DNA of 64,000 nt from Desmospora activa DSM 45169 (GTDB lineage: Bacteria > Bacillota > Bacilli > Thermoactinomycetales > DSM-45169). Positions 54,820-63,827 of this stretch are shown one piece after another (the first letter of the stretch is position 1; each line of letters opens with the position of its first letter). The notes below the pieces were generated by a model. That model worked only from the letters and a program-made list of their open reading frames with translations. It had not been told where the DNA came from and did not search any database. Made by a program: the position numbers and the translations under genes. The stretch lies in NCBI RefSeq assembly GCF_003046315.1, contig NZ_PZZP01000001.1, positions 868,001 to 932,000 on the forward strand, given 5' to 3'.

Positions 54820-55218
54820 TTAGGGGGCGGATGTATTGACACCGAAGATTCCTCCGATGGCACTTAACCCGGTTGCACATATTGTAAACAGCACTGGTTG
54901 AATGCGCATGGTGGTGTCAAAAGCGAGAAATCCGATCAATAAGACGATTATCACATACAAGACTCCGGTTAAACCGCCGTAAAGTAACCCCCTTTGCTTT
55001 GCTTTCCTCCCGGCACACCATCCGCCGATCAACAGTGCGATTCCGTTGATGCCATAAGTAAAATAGGGGAGGGAGGATTCTGTGATTGAAGTAAAGCGCA
55101 AAAGAAGCGCGGTTACGACAGAACCTGCCAGTACGATGGCAAACACAATCAGTAATCCGGATAAAAGCGGTGAATTCAGCTTCGGTTTGCTTGCTCCATC
55201 CAAAATGGATTGCTTCAT
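54820..55218 (-). CDS. yrzE: TIGR04086 family membrane protein (YrzE-like)
   Basis: The product is 132 aa with four hydrophobic segments: SPLLSGLLIVFAIVLAGSVV, YFTYGINGIALLIGGWCAG, LLYGGLTGVLYVIIVLLIGF and a C-terminal one. The Gly-rich GGWCAGRKAKQRGLLYGGLT is typical of the TIGR04086/YrzE family, which has no known function. The ATG at 55218 follows GCGGGAGGTGTTTTCG; the upstream ATG at 55248 is rejected. In B. subtilis yrzE lies between yrbF (yajC) and yrbG, as here, though here it points leftward. Confidence 0.85.
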   Translation of the reverse strand: MKQSILDGASKPKLNSPLLSGLLIVFAIVLAGSVVTALLLRFTSITESSLPYFTYGINGIALLIGGWCAGRKAKQRGLLYGGLTGVLYVIIVLLIGFLAFDTTMRIQPVLFTICATGLSAIGGIFGVNTSAP

Positions 55219-55367
55219 CGAAAACACCTCCCGCAAGGGTTTGTACATGGGTATGAGCGTGAGCGCAGATTTATGATTGTCCGGATGTGGGAGGGCTGTA
55301 CGCTGATAAATTTCCTCGTTTCAGTTGAAAATAGGGAGGAAGTCGGTGGACAGAGGAGCTAGGAGCA

Positions 55368-56045
55368 ATGTGGACGATTTTTTTGCGGTCAGTGTTTATC
55401 TATTTTTTTGTGCTTTTAGTGATGCGCTTAATGGGAAAACGAGAAATCGGTAAACTGTCGGTATTCGATCTGGTGGTTTCGATTATGATTGCCGATTTTG
55501 CCGTCATCTCCATCGATAATACCAAAATTCCGTTGATGCACGGGGTGATCCCGATTGTAACAATGTTGGGAGCACAGGTGTTGTTAGCCTGGGTAACACT
55601 AAAAAGCCCCCGTATACGTGATGTTGTGGATGGCAAACCCTCCATGTTAATCAAAAACGGAAAGATTCAGGAGCAGGAAATGCGAAAGCAGCGCTACAAT
55701 GTCGAGGATTTAATGGTACAGCTGCGAGACAAGAGGATTCATAATCTGGCTGATGTGGAGTTTGCCATTCTGGAACCGTCAGGGAAGCTAAGCGTCTTTC
55801 CTAAGGAAGAACGGATGCCGGTAACAAAGGGGGATCTCTTTGATAAGGTGGATCGCCTCACACGGCTACCGGTACCGGTTGTGGTTGACGGCCAAGTGCA
55901 GAAGGATGCCCTAAAAAAGCTGGGACAAGACCAAGACTGGTTGAAGAAGCGATTACACCAATATGGGCATAAGGACATCAGCGAGATCTTTTTTGCCAGC
56001 GTCGACCATCATGGCAGTTTTTATATCGATTCACGGCAACATTAA
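55368..56045 (+). CDS. yrbG: DUF421 domain membrane protein (YetF/YrbG-like)
   Basis: The product is 225 aa. Three N-terminal membrane segments precede a soluble DUF421 domain. Signatures are RLMGKREIGKLSVFDLVVSI near 20-39, KPSMLIKNGKI and LMVQLRDKRIHNLADVEFAI. The family is common in spore formers and may affect spore membranes; its role is unclear. The ATG follows TAGGAGCA. It is convergent with spoVB, overlapping its end by 4 bases. Confidence 0.92.
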   Translation: MWTIFLRSVFIYFFVLLVMRLMGKREIGKLSVFDLVVSIMIADFAVISIDNTKIPLMHGVIPIVTMLGAQVLLAWVTLKSPRIRDVVDGKPSMLIKNGKIQEQEMRKQRYNVEDLMVQLRDKRIHNLADVEFAILEPSGKLSVFPKEERMPVTKGDLFDKVDRLTRLPVPVVVDGQVQKDALKKLGQDQDWLKKRLHQYGHKDISEIFFASVDHHGSFYIDSRQH

Positions 56046-57616
56046 CGGGGAAACAGAGGGGCGAGCCATTTGCCAACATAGGGAACCCGCTCAATATCTT
56101 CTTTTTTCAACAATCCCAGCAAAATCAGAAAAATGCCGTACAGCATCAAACTGACAACGATGGCTGCGCTGACAGTGATCATCAGCTCTTTGCCACCCCG
56201 GTTTATCACGAAGTGTAAGACGGTACCCATTCCGGCGATGGCGAAGGAGAGTTTTATCCAATCCCGAAATATCAAGGTGAAGGGGACATAGTGGATAATG
56301 CTGATAAAGTGAAGGGCGGTGACAATGATTATGCCGCAGTTAATGGCCAACACTACCCCATCGATTCCCAATGCCGGTTGAGAACCCAACAAGAAAATGA
56401 GAGCCGTCTTGATGACGGCGCCGTAAATAGAGTTGCGCATGGCATCTTTCGCTTTGTCCAACCCTTGCAATACCGCTGCTAAAGGACCCTGCAAATAGAG
56501 TAAAACGGCGAAGGGAGCCATAATCTGCAACAACCGGGCAACGTCTGAGTTATGGTACAGGAGCATGGTTAAGGGTCCAGCCAACATAAATAGAAGGATG
56601 GCGCAAGGGGCACCCACGATCATGGCAAGTCGAATCGCTTGATTGAGTCGATGCTCCACCAATCGGATTCTTCCCTTGGCCGCCGCTTCGGAAATAGAAG
56701 GGACGAGGGAGACGGACAGCGCGTAAGTGATAAAGGAAGGAAAGTAGATAAGTGGGATCGCCATTCCTTCTAATTGACCGTACAATGCGGTGGAAGCGGC
56801 TACAGCGATTCCGGCGAGAGCCAGGCTTTGGGAGACGACGATCGGTTCGACGGCATAAGAAAGGGAACCGATAATGCGACTGGCGGTGACGGGGATGGTA
56901 ATACGCATCATCTGTCCCACAGTGGTAGAAAAATGTCCCCATCCCCGGCGGATTTCGTGCAAGGGAAAGCGAAGTCTGGGGCGCTTGGGATCCCGGCGGA
57001 AGGATTGAAGAAGGATAAGCATTCCAGCTCCTTCCCCGATTACCACTCCAAACATCGCTCCGGCGGCGGCATATTCCACTCCATAGGGATATAACAGTCG
57101 TGCCAGCATCAGCACGGTAAAAATACGCACAACCTGTTCCACGATCTGTGAAGCAGCATAGGGGTTCATATGCTGCCGACCCTGAAAATACCCCCGAAAA
57201 ACGGAGGAGATCGCTACAATCGGAATGACCGGTGCAATCCCCCACAAGGCGTATAAAGCGCGGCTGTCGGTTAAGAGCGTATTGGCGATTAGTGGGGCGG
57301 CTACAATCACGAGGATGGTAAATAGGATTGCTAGAGCAGTAACAATGCCTAATGAGAGGATTAGGATGGATCGGATTCGCGACTCATCACGGGTGGCTTC
57401 CGCTTCCGACACCAGCTTGGAGATGGCGACGGGCAAACCGGCAGTCGTCAGCGTGATAACCAAAAGCAAAATGGGGAAGGCCATCTGAAAGAGACCCATT
57501 CCCTCGTCACCGATTAGACGGGAGAGGGCGATACGGTAAACAAACCCTAATATTTTCGTGATAAATCCTGCACCGACCAGGATGAGTGTCCCTTGGAGAA
57601 ACGTTTGCTTGGTCAA
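56042..57616 (-). CDS. spoVB: Stage V sporulation protein B, lipid II flippase-type MOP exporter
   Basis: The product is 524 aa with about 14 hydrophobic segments of the polysaccharide transporter/MOP fold: LIGDEGMGLFQMAFPILLLV near 35-54 and VFRGYFQGRQHMNPYAASQI near 123-142 are typical of SpoVB/YtgP/MurJ-like proteins. SpoVB is needed for spore cortex synthesis. The start is TTG at 57616 after AAGGAGAGGG. Its position between yrbG and comN matches B. subtilis. Confidence 0.92.
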   Translation of the reverse strand: MTKQTFLQGTLILVGAGFITKILGFVYRIALSRLIGDEGMGLFQMAFPILLLVITLTTAGLPVAISKLVSEAEATRDESRIRSILILSLGIVTALAILFTILVIVAAPLIANTLLTDSRALYALWGIAPVIPIVAISSVFRGYFQGRQHMNPYAASQIVEQVVRIFTVLMLARLLYPYGVEYAAAGAMFGVVIGEGAGMLILLQSFRRDPKRPRLRFPLHEIRRGWGHFSTTVGQMMRITIPVTASRIIGSLSYAVEPIVVSQSLALAGIAVAASTALYGQLEGMAIPLIYFPSFITYALSVSLVPSISEAAAKGRIRLVEHRLNQAIRLAMIVGAPCAILLFMLAGPLTMLLYHNSDVARLLQIMAPFAVLLYLQGPLAAVLQGLDKAKDAMRNSIYGAVIKTALIFLLGSQPALGIDGVVLAINCGIIIVTALHFISIIHYVPFTLIFRDWIKLSFAIAGMGTVLHFVINRGGKELMITVSAAIVVSLMLYGIFLILLGLLKKEDIERVPYVGKWLAPLFPR

Positions 57617-57710
57617 ACGGATGCCCTCTCCTTCCTATAAGGGTTTGTACTTAAAACCTATGCGCTTGTCCGTTTCACATGACAACGAAAAAAGAGCCAA
57701 TTGAAAGGTG

Positions 57711-57738
57711 TTCAAAGGGAATACGCGGAAGGTATAAT
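57711..57738 (+). promoter_or_regulatory. Candidate promoter of comN
   Basis: TTCAAA (57711-57716), a 16-base spacer and TATAAT (57733-57738), 32 bases before the comN start. Confidence 0.55.
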
Positions 57739-57769
57739 AGGGAAGACGAGCATACGGGGAGGGGTCGCG

Positions 57770-58069
57770 GTGAGGAAGACATTAAAACCAGTCAACAATG
57801 TGAATCACTCGCGTAAACAAAATGTAGAATTGCTGAGTGAATCCGAACTGATGCAGTGTATCGAAGATTTGTGTAACAGCAAGGCGGCGGAATTTCGCTA
57901 TTACGGTTATGAAAATGTGACCGGCGAACAGGTATGGGCGTGCGTGTCGGAGAGCTACCGACGAGGATGGCCCCGACTCAATCGCCTCGTAAACGATATC
58001 CTGTCGCTGAAGGCGACCCGATTTATGAACTGGCTGATGGTCAGTGTGTACAAAAGCCCGGACCAATGA
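57770..58069 (+). CDS. comN: Post-transcriptional regulator ComN family protein
   Basis: The product is 99 aa, next to the 98 aa of B. subtilis ComN (YrzD), which controls comE mRNA localisation with DivIVA. Typical text is SESELMQCIEDLCNSKAAEF and GYENVTGEQVWACVSESYRR. The GTG at 57770 after GGGGAGGGG is chosen; the frame opens upstream at 57701 through the promoter. It lies between spoVB and secD, as in B. subtilis. Confidence 0.88.
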   Translation: MRKTLKPVNNVNHSRKQNVELLSESELMQCIEDLCNSKAAEFRYYGYENVTGEQVWACVSESYRRGWPRLNRLVNDILSLKATRFMNWLMVSVYKSPDQ

Positions 58070-58085
58070 TCGGTCCGGTTTTTTG
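58058..58085 (+). terminator. Terminator downstream of comN
   Basis: CCGGACC (58058-58064) and GGTCCGG (58072-58078) followed by six T residues; the left arm begins inside the last codons of comN. Confidence 0.88.
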
Positions 58086-58166
58086 CTGTCGGGATAAATT
58101 GACATGCATCATTGGAGTTGGGATAATGAGGTGGGTTTCTTTCGAAAATGAAGGAGGAAGCATCTC

Positions 58167-59408
58167 ATGAAAGTTCGCAAGGGGAGATTTATCCTCTTTT
58201 GCCTGTTGGTTATCGCCATTCTAGCCACCGTGGCTGCTACCAGTATGGATATTGCGCGGGGGATAACTCTCGGTCTGGATTTGCAGGGTGGCTTTGAGGT
58301 GTTGTATGAAGCGAAACCGTTAGAAAAAGGACAACCAATCAATGAACAGGTATTATCCGACGCCTCCAAGGCTGTCAGTCAACGGATCGATGTTCTCGGT
58401 GTGACGGAACCACAAATCTCGGTGGAAGGGCAGGATCGCATCCGCGTGCAGCTGGCTGGTGTGGATGATCCAGACCGGGCGCGGGAGATTTTGGGGACGC
58501 CTGCGGTGTTGACGTTTCGTGCTCCTGACGGAGAAACGATTTTAATGCGGGGAACGGATCTGGCCCAAGGCGGGTCCCGTTTGGACTACGATGAAAACGG
58601 CCGCCCGGTGGTGAGCGTAAAATTTAAGGACAGCAAAAAATTTGCCGATCTAACCAAGGAATATCTCGGGCAACCCGTTCCAATCTATTTGGATGAGAAT
58701 GAGTTAAGCTCTCCCGTCATTCAAAACGTGATCTCCAATGGACAAGCCCAGATCAGCGGTAACTTTACCCCTGAAGAGGCGCAGGAACTAGCCGATCTGT
58801 TAAATGCTGGTGCATTACCGGTGCAACTGGATGAGATTCAGAGCTTTGCCGTTGATTCCAGTCTCGGAGCCGCGTCATTACAGCAGAGTTTGGTGGCGGG
58901 GCTGTACGGGATTGCGATCATTTTCATCTTTATCATCGGCTATTACCGCCTGCCTGGTTTTGTGGCGGTAATCACCTTGATTACATATGGGTACTTGGTG
59001 TTGTTAACCTTTAATCTACTCCATGTCACCTTAACCTTGCCAGGGATCGCAGCGTTTATCTTAGGCATCGGCATGGCGGTGGACGCCAACATCATTATGT
59101 ATGAGCGGATCAAAGATGAAATGCGTTTAGGCAAAAGCGTTGCCTCCGCCAATAAATCCGGTTCTCGCCGATCATTTCTCACGATTTTTGATGCTAATGT
59201 TACGACCATCATTGCGGCGGGAGTGCTCTTTTATTTTGGAACGGCCGGCGTACGCGGTTTTGCCGTCTCCCTGATCGTGGGGATCGTCGTCAGCTTTCTG
59301 GCAGCGGTGGCGCTATCGCGTATCTTGTTGGGCTTGTTGGTTCGCTCCGGCTTGTTTCGACGTCCAGGTTGGTACGGTGTGAAGGAGGATGAGATCGGTG
59401 AACTTTAA
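58167..59408 (+). CDS. secD: Protein translocase subunit SecD
   Basis: The product is 413 aa. Motif D1 LGLDLQGGFEVLYE follows the first membrane segment (about 7-25). The extracytoplasmic P1 domain spans about 40-245, and five further segments include motif D4 GMAVDANIIMYERIKDE. SecD uses the proton gradient to aid late export steps. The ATG follows GAAGGAGG. It overlaps secF by 11 bases. In B. subtilis the two are fused as SecDF; here they are separate genes. Confidence 0.97.
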   Translation: MKVRKGRFILFCLLVIAILATVAATSMDIARGITLGLDLQGGFEVLYEAKPLEKGQPINEQVLSDASKAVSQRIDVLGVTEPQISVEGQDRIRVQLAGVDDPDRAREILGTPAVLTFRAPDGETILMRGTDLAQGGSRLDYDENGRPVVSVKFKDSKKFADLTKEYLGQPVPIYLDENELSSPVIQNVISNGQAQISGNFTPEEAQELADLLNAGALPVQLDEIQSFAVDSSLGAASLQQSLVAGLYGIAIIFIFIIGYYRLPGFVAVITLITYGYLVLLTFNLLHVTLTLPGIAAFILGIGMAVDANIIMYERIKDEMRLGKSVASANKSGSRRSFLTIFDANVTTIIAAGVLFYFGTAGVRGFAVSLIVGIVVSFLAAVALSRILLGLLVRSGLFRRPGWYGVKEDEIGEL

Positions 59409-60309
59409 GTTTGATTTTGTAGGTAAACGAAAGCTCTTTTTCATCCTCTCGGCCACCATTTTGTTGATTGGGATCGCTTCGTTGCTGCTTCAGGGCCTCA
59501 ACCTGGGTGTCGACTTTGTCAGCGGATCGCGGGTGGATATCAATATCGGACCAGACTTTGACATGGAAAAAGGAAAAGCGGCATTAGAAGAGCTTGGATA
59601 CGATAATCCCAATATCCGTAAAGCTGGGAATCAGCGGGAACTGCTCGTCTTTCGCACGGATGAGAGTTTAGACCGAGAGAAAGTTAACGCCATCCGTGAC
59701 CAATTTCAAAAGGAATTTGGGAAACAAGTGGCGGTCAATGAACAGACGGTGGATCCCATCGTTGGGCGTGAGTTGGCCAGAAATGCTTTGATCTCGGTGC
59801 TGATTGCATCGGTTGGGATTATTCTGTATGTGACCCTACGGTTTGAATACCGATTTGCCATGGCAGCGGTGGCTGCATTGTTCCACGATGCCTTATTTGT
59901 GATCGGGATGTTTTCCCTGTTTCAATGGGAAGTGGATTTGGTGTTTGTGGCGGCGGTATTGACGATTGTGGGGTATTCGGTCAACGATACGATTGTGATC
60001 TTTGACCGGATTCGGGAAAATTTTGAGGCAGATAAACCGAAGCGGTGGGAGGAACTGGTGGAGACGGTCAACCGCAGTTTGCGCGAAACGTTAGTTCGCT
60101 CCCTCAACACCGGTTTAACCGTGATTTTTGCTGCGGTGGCCCTACTCGTCTTCGGTGGAGAGAGCATACGCTTTTTCTCCCTCGCCCTGGTGTTGGGTTT
60201 GATCGCGGGGATCTACTCTTCCATATTTATCGCTAGCCAAATCTGGATTACTTGGAAATGGAAGTCGATGGAACGGGAAAAACGGAAGGCATCTACCGTG
60301 ACGGAATAA
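59398..60309 (+). CDS. secF: Protein translocase subunit SecF
   Basis: The product is 303 aa from GTG at 59398, beginning MNFKFDFVGKRKLFF; the ATG at 59389 abuts the AAGGAGG site and is less likely. Motifs are LGVDFVSGSRVDI, the RFEYRFAMAAVAALFHDALF region and GYSVNDTIVIFDRIREN. It forms a complex with SecD and YajC. A terminator hairpin follows at 60335. Confidence 0.97.
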   Translation: MNFKFDFVGKRKLFFILSATILLIGIASLLLQGLNLGVDFVSGSRVDINIGPDFDMEKGKAALEELGYDNPNIRKAGNQRELLVFRTDESLDREKVNAIRDQFQKEFGKQVAVNEQTVDPIVGRELARNALISVLIASVGIILYVTLRFEYRFAMAAVAALFHDALFVIGMFSLFQWEVDLVFVAAVLTIVGYSVNDTIVIFDRIRENFEADKPKRWEELVETVNRSLRETLVRSLNTGLTVIFAAVALLVFGGESIRFFSLALVLGLIAGIYSSIFIASQIWITWKWKSMEREKRKASTVTE

Positions 60310-60334
60310 CGATAAACGTTTATATTTTTATCAT

Positions 60335-60365
60335 GCTGCGGGAGTTACCCGCAGCTTTCGTTTTG
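60335..60365 (+). terminator. Terminator downstream of secF
   Basis: GCTGCGGG (60335-60342) and CCCGCAGC (60348-60355) followed by TTTCGTTTTG. Confidence 0.75.
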
Positions 60366-60386
60366 TATCTACCGGTGATCCCAGTG

Positions 60387-60395
60387 TGCTATAAT
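60387..60395 (+). promoter_or_regulatory. Extended -10 promoter of recJ
   Basis: TGCTATAAT forms a perfect extended -10 element 28 bases before the recJ start; no good -35 is present at 16-18 bases, which extended -10 promoters tolerate. Confidence 0.5.
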
Positions 60396-60422
60396 GAAAA
60401 GCGGCAAAGCGAGGTGACCCTA

Positions 60423-62804
60423 ATGCTGCGACCCAAGACGCGCTGGCGTCCTTCCGAAGCGGAAGCGGTACGTGTCGATGAATTGGCGAATTCGCTCAAC
60501 TTGCATCCATTGGTCGCCCGATTGCTGATCAACCGCGGACTGGACGATGTGGAAAGGGTCCGTCGTTTTTTGCGTGCCAGTGTCCAAGATCTGTATGATC
60601 CTTTTTGGCTGGACGGGATGGAACAAGCAGTAAAACGAATTCGCCATGCGTTAGAACAGGGAGAAAAAATTCGCATTTATGGGGATTATGATGCCGATGG
60701 TGTCACCAGCACCAGTCTGATGATGCGCGTGTTCCGACGACTGGGAGCAGATGTGGATTATTACATACCCAACCGCTTTACAGAAGGATATGGACTAAAC
60801 CGAGACGCATTAATCCGTGCGAAGGAGGAAGGCGTCCACCTGATGATTTCCGTCGATACCGGGATCAGTGCGGTGGATCAGGCTGACCATGCAAACAAGC
60901 TGGGGTTGGATCTAATCATTACCGATCATCATGAACCGCCGTCGGTTTTACCCCAGGCATTGGCCGTGATTAACCCAAAGAAGCCTGACTGTACGTATCC
61001 GTTTTCACAGTTAGCGGGGGTAGGTGTCGCGTTTAAATTGTGTCATGCCCTGTTGGGTGAACCGCCGGAAGAGGGGTGGGAGTTGGTCGCCTTGGGATCA
61101 ATCGCCGATTTGGTTCCATTGGTGGATGAAAACCGCATTTTGGCGGCACGGGGTTTAGAGGCGATCAATCAGAATCCGTCAACGGGAATGGCTGCCCTGG
61201 TGGAAGCCTCTGGCATCGATGGGGAGGTGGCCGCCGGACATGTCGGATTTTCCTTAGGACCCCGCATCAACGCCAGCGGTCGCCTGGATACCGCGGGGCA
61301 GGCGGTAGAGCTGATGCTGACGGAGGATTCCGCTGAAGCCGCGCTGATTGCGGAAGAATTGGACCGGATGAATCGGGAGCGGCAACATTTGGTGGAAGCG
61401 ATCACCGCTGAAGCGGTTGCACTGGTAGAGGAGGAGCCAGAAGCACATCACCGTATGATTGTGGTGGCGGCACCGGGGTGGAATGTCGGGGTGATCGGAA
61501 TTGTCGCCTCCCGCTTGGTGGAACGCTATTACCGGCCCACGATTGTGCTCGGTATCGATGAAGAGACGGGAATGGCCAAAGGTTCAGCCCGCAGCATTGC
61601 TGGGTTTGATATGTATCGTGCCCTGACTGCTTGTGATGAATTGCTGCCGCACTACGGCGGGCACACGATGGCAGCGGGGATGAGTTTGCCGCAGCGTGAT
61701 TTGGCGCAGTTGCATCAACGGCTGGATCAGTTAGCCAGTGAGTGGTTGACAGAGGAGGATTATATTCCGTTGTCTGCGGTCGATGCGGATCTCACGTTGG
61801 GAGAGGTGAATCTTGCCCTGATTGAATCGATCGAAAAACTGGCTCCCTACGGCATTGGCAATCCCACTCCCCGTTTTCGCCTCATCGGTTCCCGTCTGGA
61901 GCGAATTCAACGAATTGGCCGCGATAAAAATCATTTAAAGCTGATGTTGGAGCAAGAGGGTTCTTCTCTGGATGCTGTCGGCTTTCGCATGGGGGAATTG
62001 GCTGAAGAGTTGATGCCGCAATCCCAACCGGAACTGTTGGGGGAATTGTCCATAAACGAATGGAATCAACGGCGTAATCCGCAATTTTTGGTTCGAGATG
62101 TGGCGGTTCCACACCTGCAGATTTTTGATTGGCGCAGCAATCGCGATCAACGGGAGCGGTTGGGCCCGCTGGCGAAACGGCAGGAGACCTTGTTTGTTCA
62201 TAGTGGAGAGGAACCCCATTGGTGGAAGCGGGATTATGCAGCCACCCTCTTATCCTGGGATCGACTAGATCCAAATCCGTTTACGGATGCTGCGACCGTT
62301 CGTTATTTGGTGCTGATCGATTTGCCGCCAGCGGTAGCTGCGATAGAGGGATTATTGCGAGGGTTTGGCCAGTTGGAGCGAATTTACTTTGCCTTTGGTG
62401 ATGCCGACTGGAATGGCCCTTCCGGCGTACCGGATCGGGAGCATTTTAAAAAATTGTACGGTGCAGTGATGAAAGTGAAGGAATTGCGAATCCCCCGGGA
62501 TTTGGAACGGCTTGCCCGCATGACGGGACTATCGGCAAAGGGGATTGGATTTATACTTGAAGTATTTCAGGAACTGGGCTTTGTACGCAGGGAAGGAGAT
62601 TGGTTGCTACTGGTGCCGGAGGCGGAAAAAAAACCGTTGTCCCGCTCAACTCATTATCGACAACAACAAGAATGGGATGAAGTGCAACAGTGTTTGGTCT
62701 ATTCTTCCACGCGTGATCTATATACGTATATCGCTTCGATCAATCCGAAGCTAGCCCAATCAGGAGGCGAAGAAGCATGGATTTCAAAGATAAAATCCGG
62801 GTGA
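60423..62804 (+). CDS. recJ: Single-stranded-DNA-specific exonuclease RecJ
   Basis: The product is 793 aa, near the 786 of B. subtilis RecJ. The DHH phosphoesterase domain holds [20 protein letters not shown] (about 82-101), ISVDTGI and IITDHHE; the DHHA1 domain has [12 protein letters not shown]; an OB fold and a Firmicute-specific C-terminal domain follow. It degrades single strands 5'-3' in recombination and repair. The ATG at 60423 follows GAGGTGACCCTA; the frame open from 60252 overlaps secF and the terminator. It overlaps apt by 28 bases. Confidence 0.96.
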   Translation: MLRPKTRWRPSEAEAVRVDELANSLNLHPLVARLLINRGLDDVERVRRFLRASVQDLYDPFWLDGMEQAVKRIRHALEQGEKIRIYGDYDADGVTSTSLMMRVFRRLGADVDYYIPNRFTEGYGLNRDALIRAKEEGVHLMISVDTGISAVDQADHANKLGLDLIITDHHEPPSVLPQALAVINPKKPDCTYPFSQLAGVGVAFKLCHALLGEPPEEGWELVALGSIADLVPLVDENRILAARGLEAINQNPSTGMAALVEASGIDGEVAAGHVGFSLGPRINASGRLDTAGQAVELMLTEDSAEAALIAEELDRMNRERQHLVEAITAEAVALVEEEPEAHHRMIVVAAPGWNVGVIGIVASRLVERYYRPTIVLGIDEETGMAKGSARSIAGFDMYRALTACDELLPHYGGHTMAAGMSLPQRDLAQLHQRLDQLASEWLTEEDYIPLSAVDADLTLGEVNLALIESIEKLAPYGIGNPTPRFRLIGSRLERIQRIGRDKNHLKLMLEQEGSSLDAVGFRMGELAEELMPQSQPELLGELSINEWNQRRNPQFLVRDVAVPHLQIFDWRSNRDQRERLGPLAKRQETLFVHSGEEPHWWKRDYAATLLSWDRLDPNPFTDAATVRYLVLIDLPPAVAAIEGLLRGFGQLERIYFAFGDADWNGPSGVPDREHFKKLYGAVMKVKELRIPRDLERLARMTGLSAKGIGFILEVFQELGFVRREGDWLLLVPEAEKKPLSRSTHYRQQQEWDEVQQCLVYSSTRDLYTYIASINPKLAQSGGEEAWISKIKSG

Positions 62805-63292
62805 TTTCCGATTTTCCACAGCCAGGGGTTCGTTTTAAGGATATTACCACGTTACTCAAAGATGGCCCTGCGTTTCGGGCGGCAATCGATCAGATGGCTG
62901 AAAAAATCGAGGATAAACAAGTGGATTTGATCGTGGGGCCGGAGGCTCGCGGTTTTGTGGTTGGAACACCGCTGGCTTATGCGTTGGGGGTTGGGTTTAT
63001 TCCTGTGCGAAAAACGGGAAAATTACCTGCGGAAACGGTGGAAGCCGGCTATAACCTCGAATATGGAAAAGACCGCTTGGCGATTCACCGTGACGCCATC
63101 CAACCGGGACAACGGGTTCTAATCGTGGATGATCTGTTAGCGACCGGTGGCACCATCCAAGCCACTTTAAATCTGGTGAACCAACTGCAAGCGGATGTGG
63201 TGGGAGCGGCGTTTATCATTGAGCTTACCTATCTTCAAGGACGGGAGAAGCTGCCTGCGGACTTGGATGTTTTCACATTAGTACAATATTGA
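62777..63292 (+). CDS. apt: Adenine phosphoribosyltransferase
   Basis: The product is 171 aa. The PRPP-binding loop is [20 protein letters not shown], with [20 protein letters not shown] and [20 protein letters not shown]. It salvages adenine to AMP. The ATG at 62777 follows CAGGAGGCGAAGAAGC inside the end of recJ. In B. subtilis relA follows apt; here an unrelated small gene and a membrane protein follow instead, so the synteny breaks at this point. Confidence 0.98.
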   Translation: MDFKDKIRVISDFPQPGVRFKDITTLLKDGPAFRAAIDQMAEKIEDKQVDLIVGPEARGFVVGTPLAYALGVGFIPVRKTGKLPAETVEAGYNLEYGKDRLAIHRDAIQPGQRVLIVDDLLATGGTIQATLNLVNQLQADVVGAAFIIELTYLQGREKLPADLDVFTLVQY

Positions 63293-63297
63293 GCATT

Positions 63298-63328
63298 AAA
63301 CCCCAATCCTGTTGGATTGGGGTTTTTA
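63298..63328 (+). terminator. Terminator of the recJ-apt unit
   Basis: AAACCCCAATCC and GGATTGGGGTTTTT with a four-base loop, just past the apt stop. Confidence 0.9.
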
Positions 63329-63558
63329 TCTAAAATATGGGAAGGAGAATTGTGTGCGGTCGCGAATTCCACAAGGGGAAGCGTTTACCGGAGGGGTTGG
63401 CAGCCTCCATGGAATCATCCGTGTCATCACTCACAACAAGCTGTGTCTGCATCTGTCGGCAGTGTACTCAGTCTTTGACTCCCAGAGGAACATGCGCCAC
63501 AGAAAGGAGAGAAAAAGGCGTTTTCTCCCAAGATTTCAAGGGTGTTACGCCTGATGCC

Positions 63559-63711
63559 ATGAAAAAAATTTTTGAGGATTTTAAGGTGGAAGATGCGGAA
63601 AATCTAGAGGAGCCAGAGCTGCGAATCGCTTTAGTGGGAGTGGGAGCTTGGATCATTCTAGTTGGAGTATATGCGGTCTTGATGAAGATGGAATGGATAT
63701 CGGGTTTGTAG
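63559..63711 (+). CDS. Small single-pass membrane protein, hypothetical
   Basis: The frame from the ATG at 63559 encodes 50 aa: an acidic segment KKIFEDFKVEDAENLEEPEL followed by a membrane span RIALVGVGAWIILVGVYAVL and a short tail. The ribosome-binding site is weak (AAGGGTG). The same frame is open back to 63337, including a GTG at 63352 after GAAGGAG, which would add an N-terminus with the cysteine cluster CVCICRQC; that extension does not look conserved. No family was recognised. Confidence 0.5.
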   Translation: MKKIFEDFKVEDAENLEEPELRIALVGVGAWIILVGVYAVLMKMEWISGL

Positions 63712-63827
63712 CCAAGAAATGACCCGTCCAGCGATCAGAAACGGTCGTGGGCGGGTTTGGTTTGTACCTGGGTTTTCGGATCCGTTATCATAAAAATATC
63801 TGTTAACATCAAAATAAAAGGCATGTG

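Noticed and set aside
56550-57245. 231-aa leftward frame overlapping spoVB
   Set aside because: It is an alternate frame of spoVB on the same strand, with improbable composition and no start signal.
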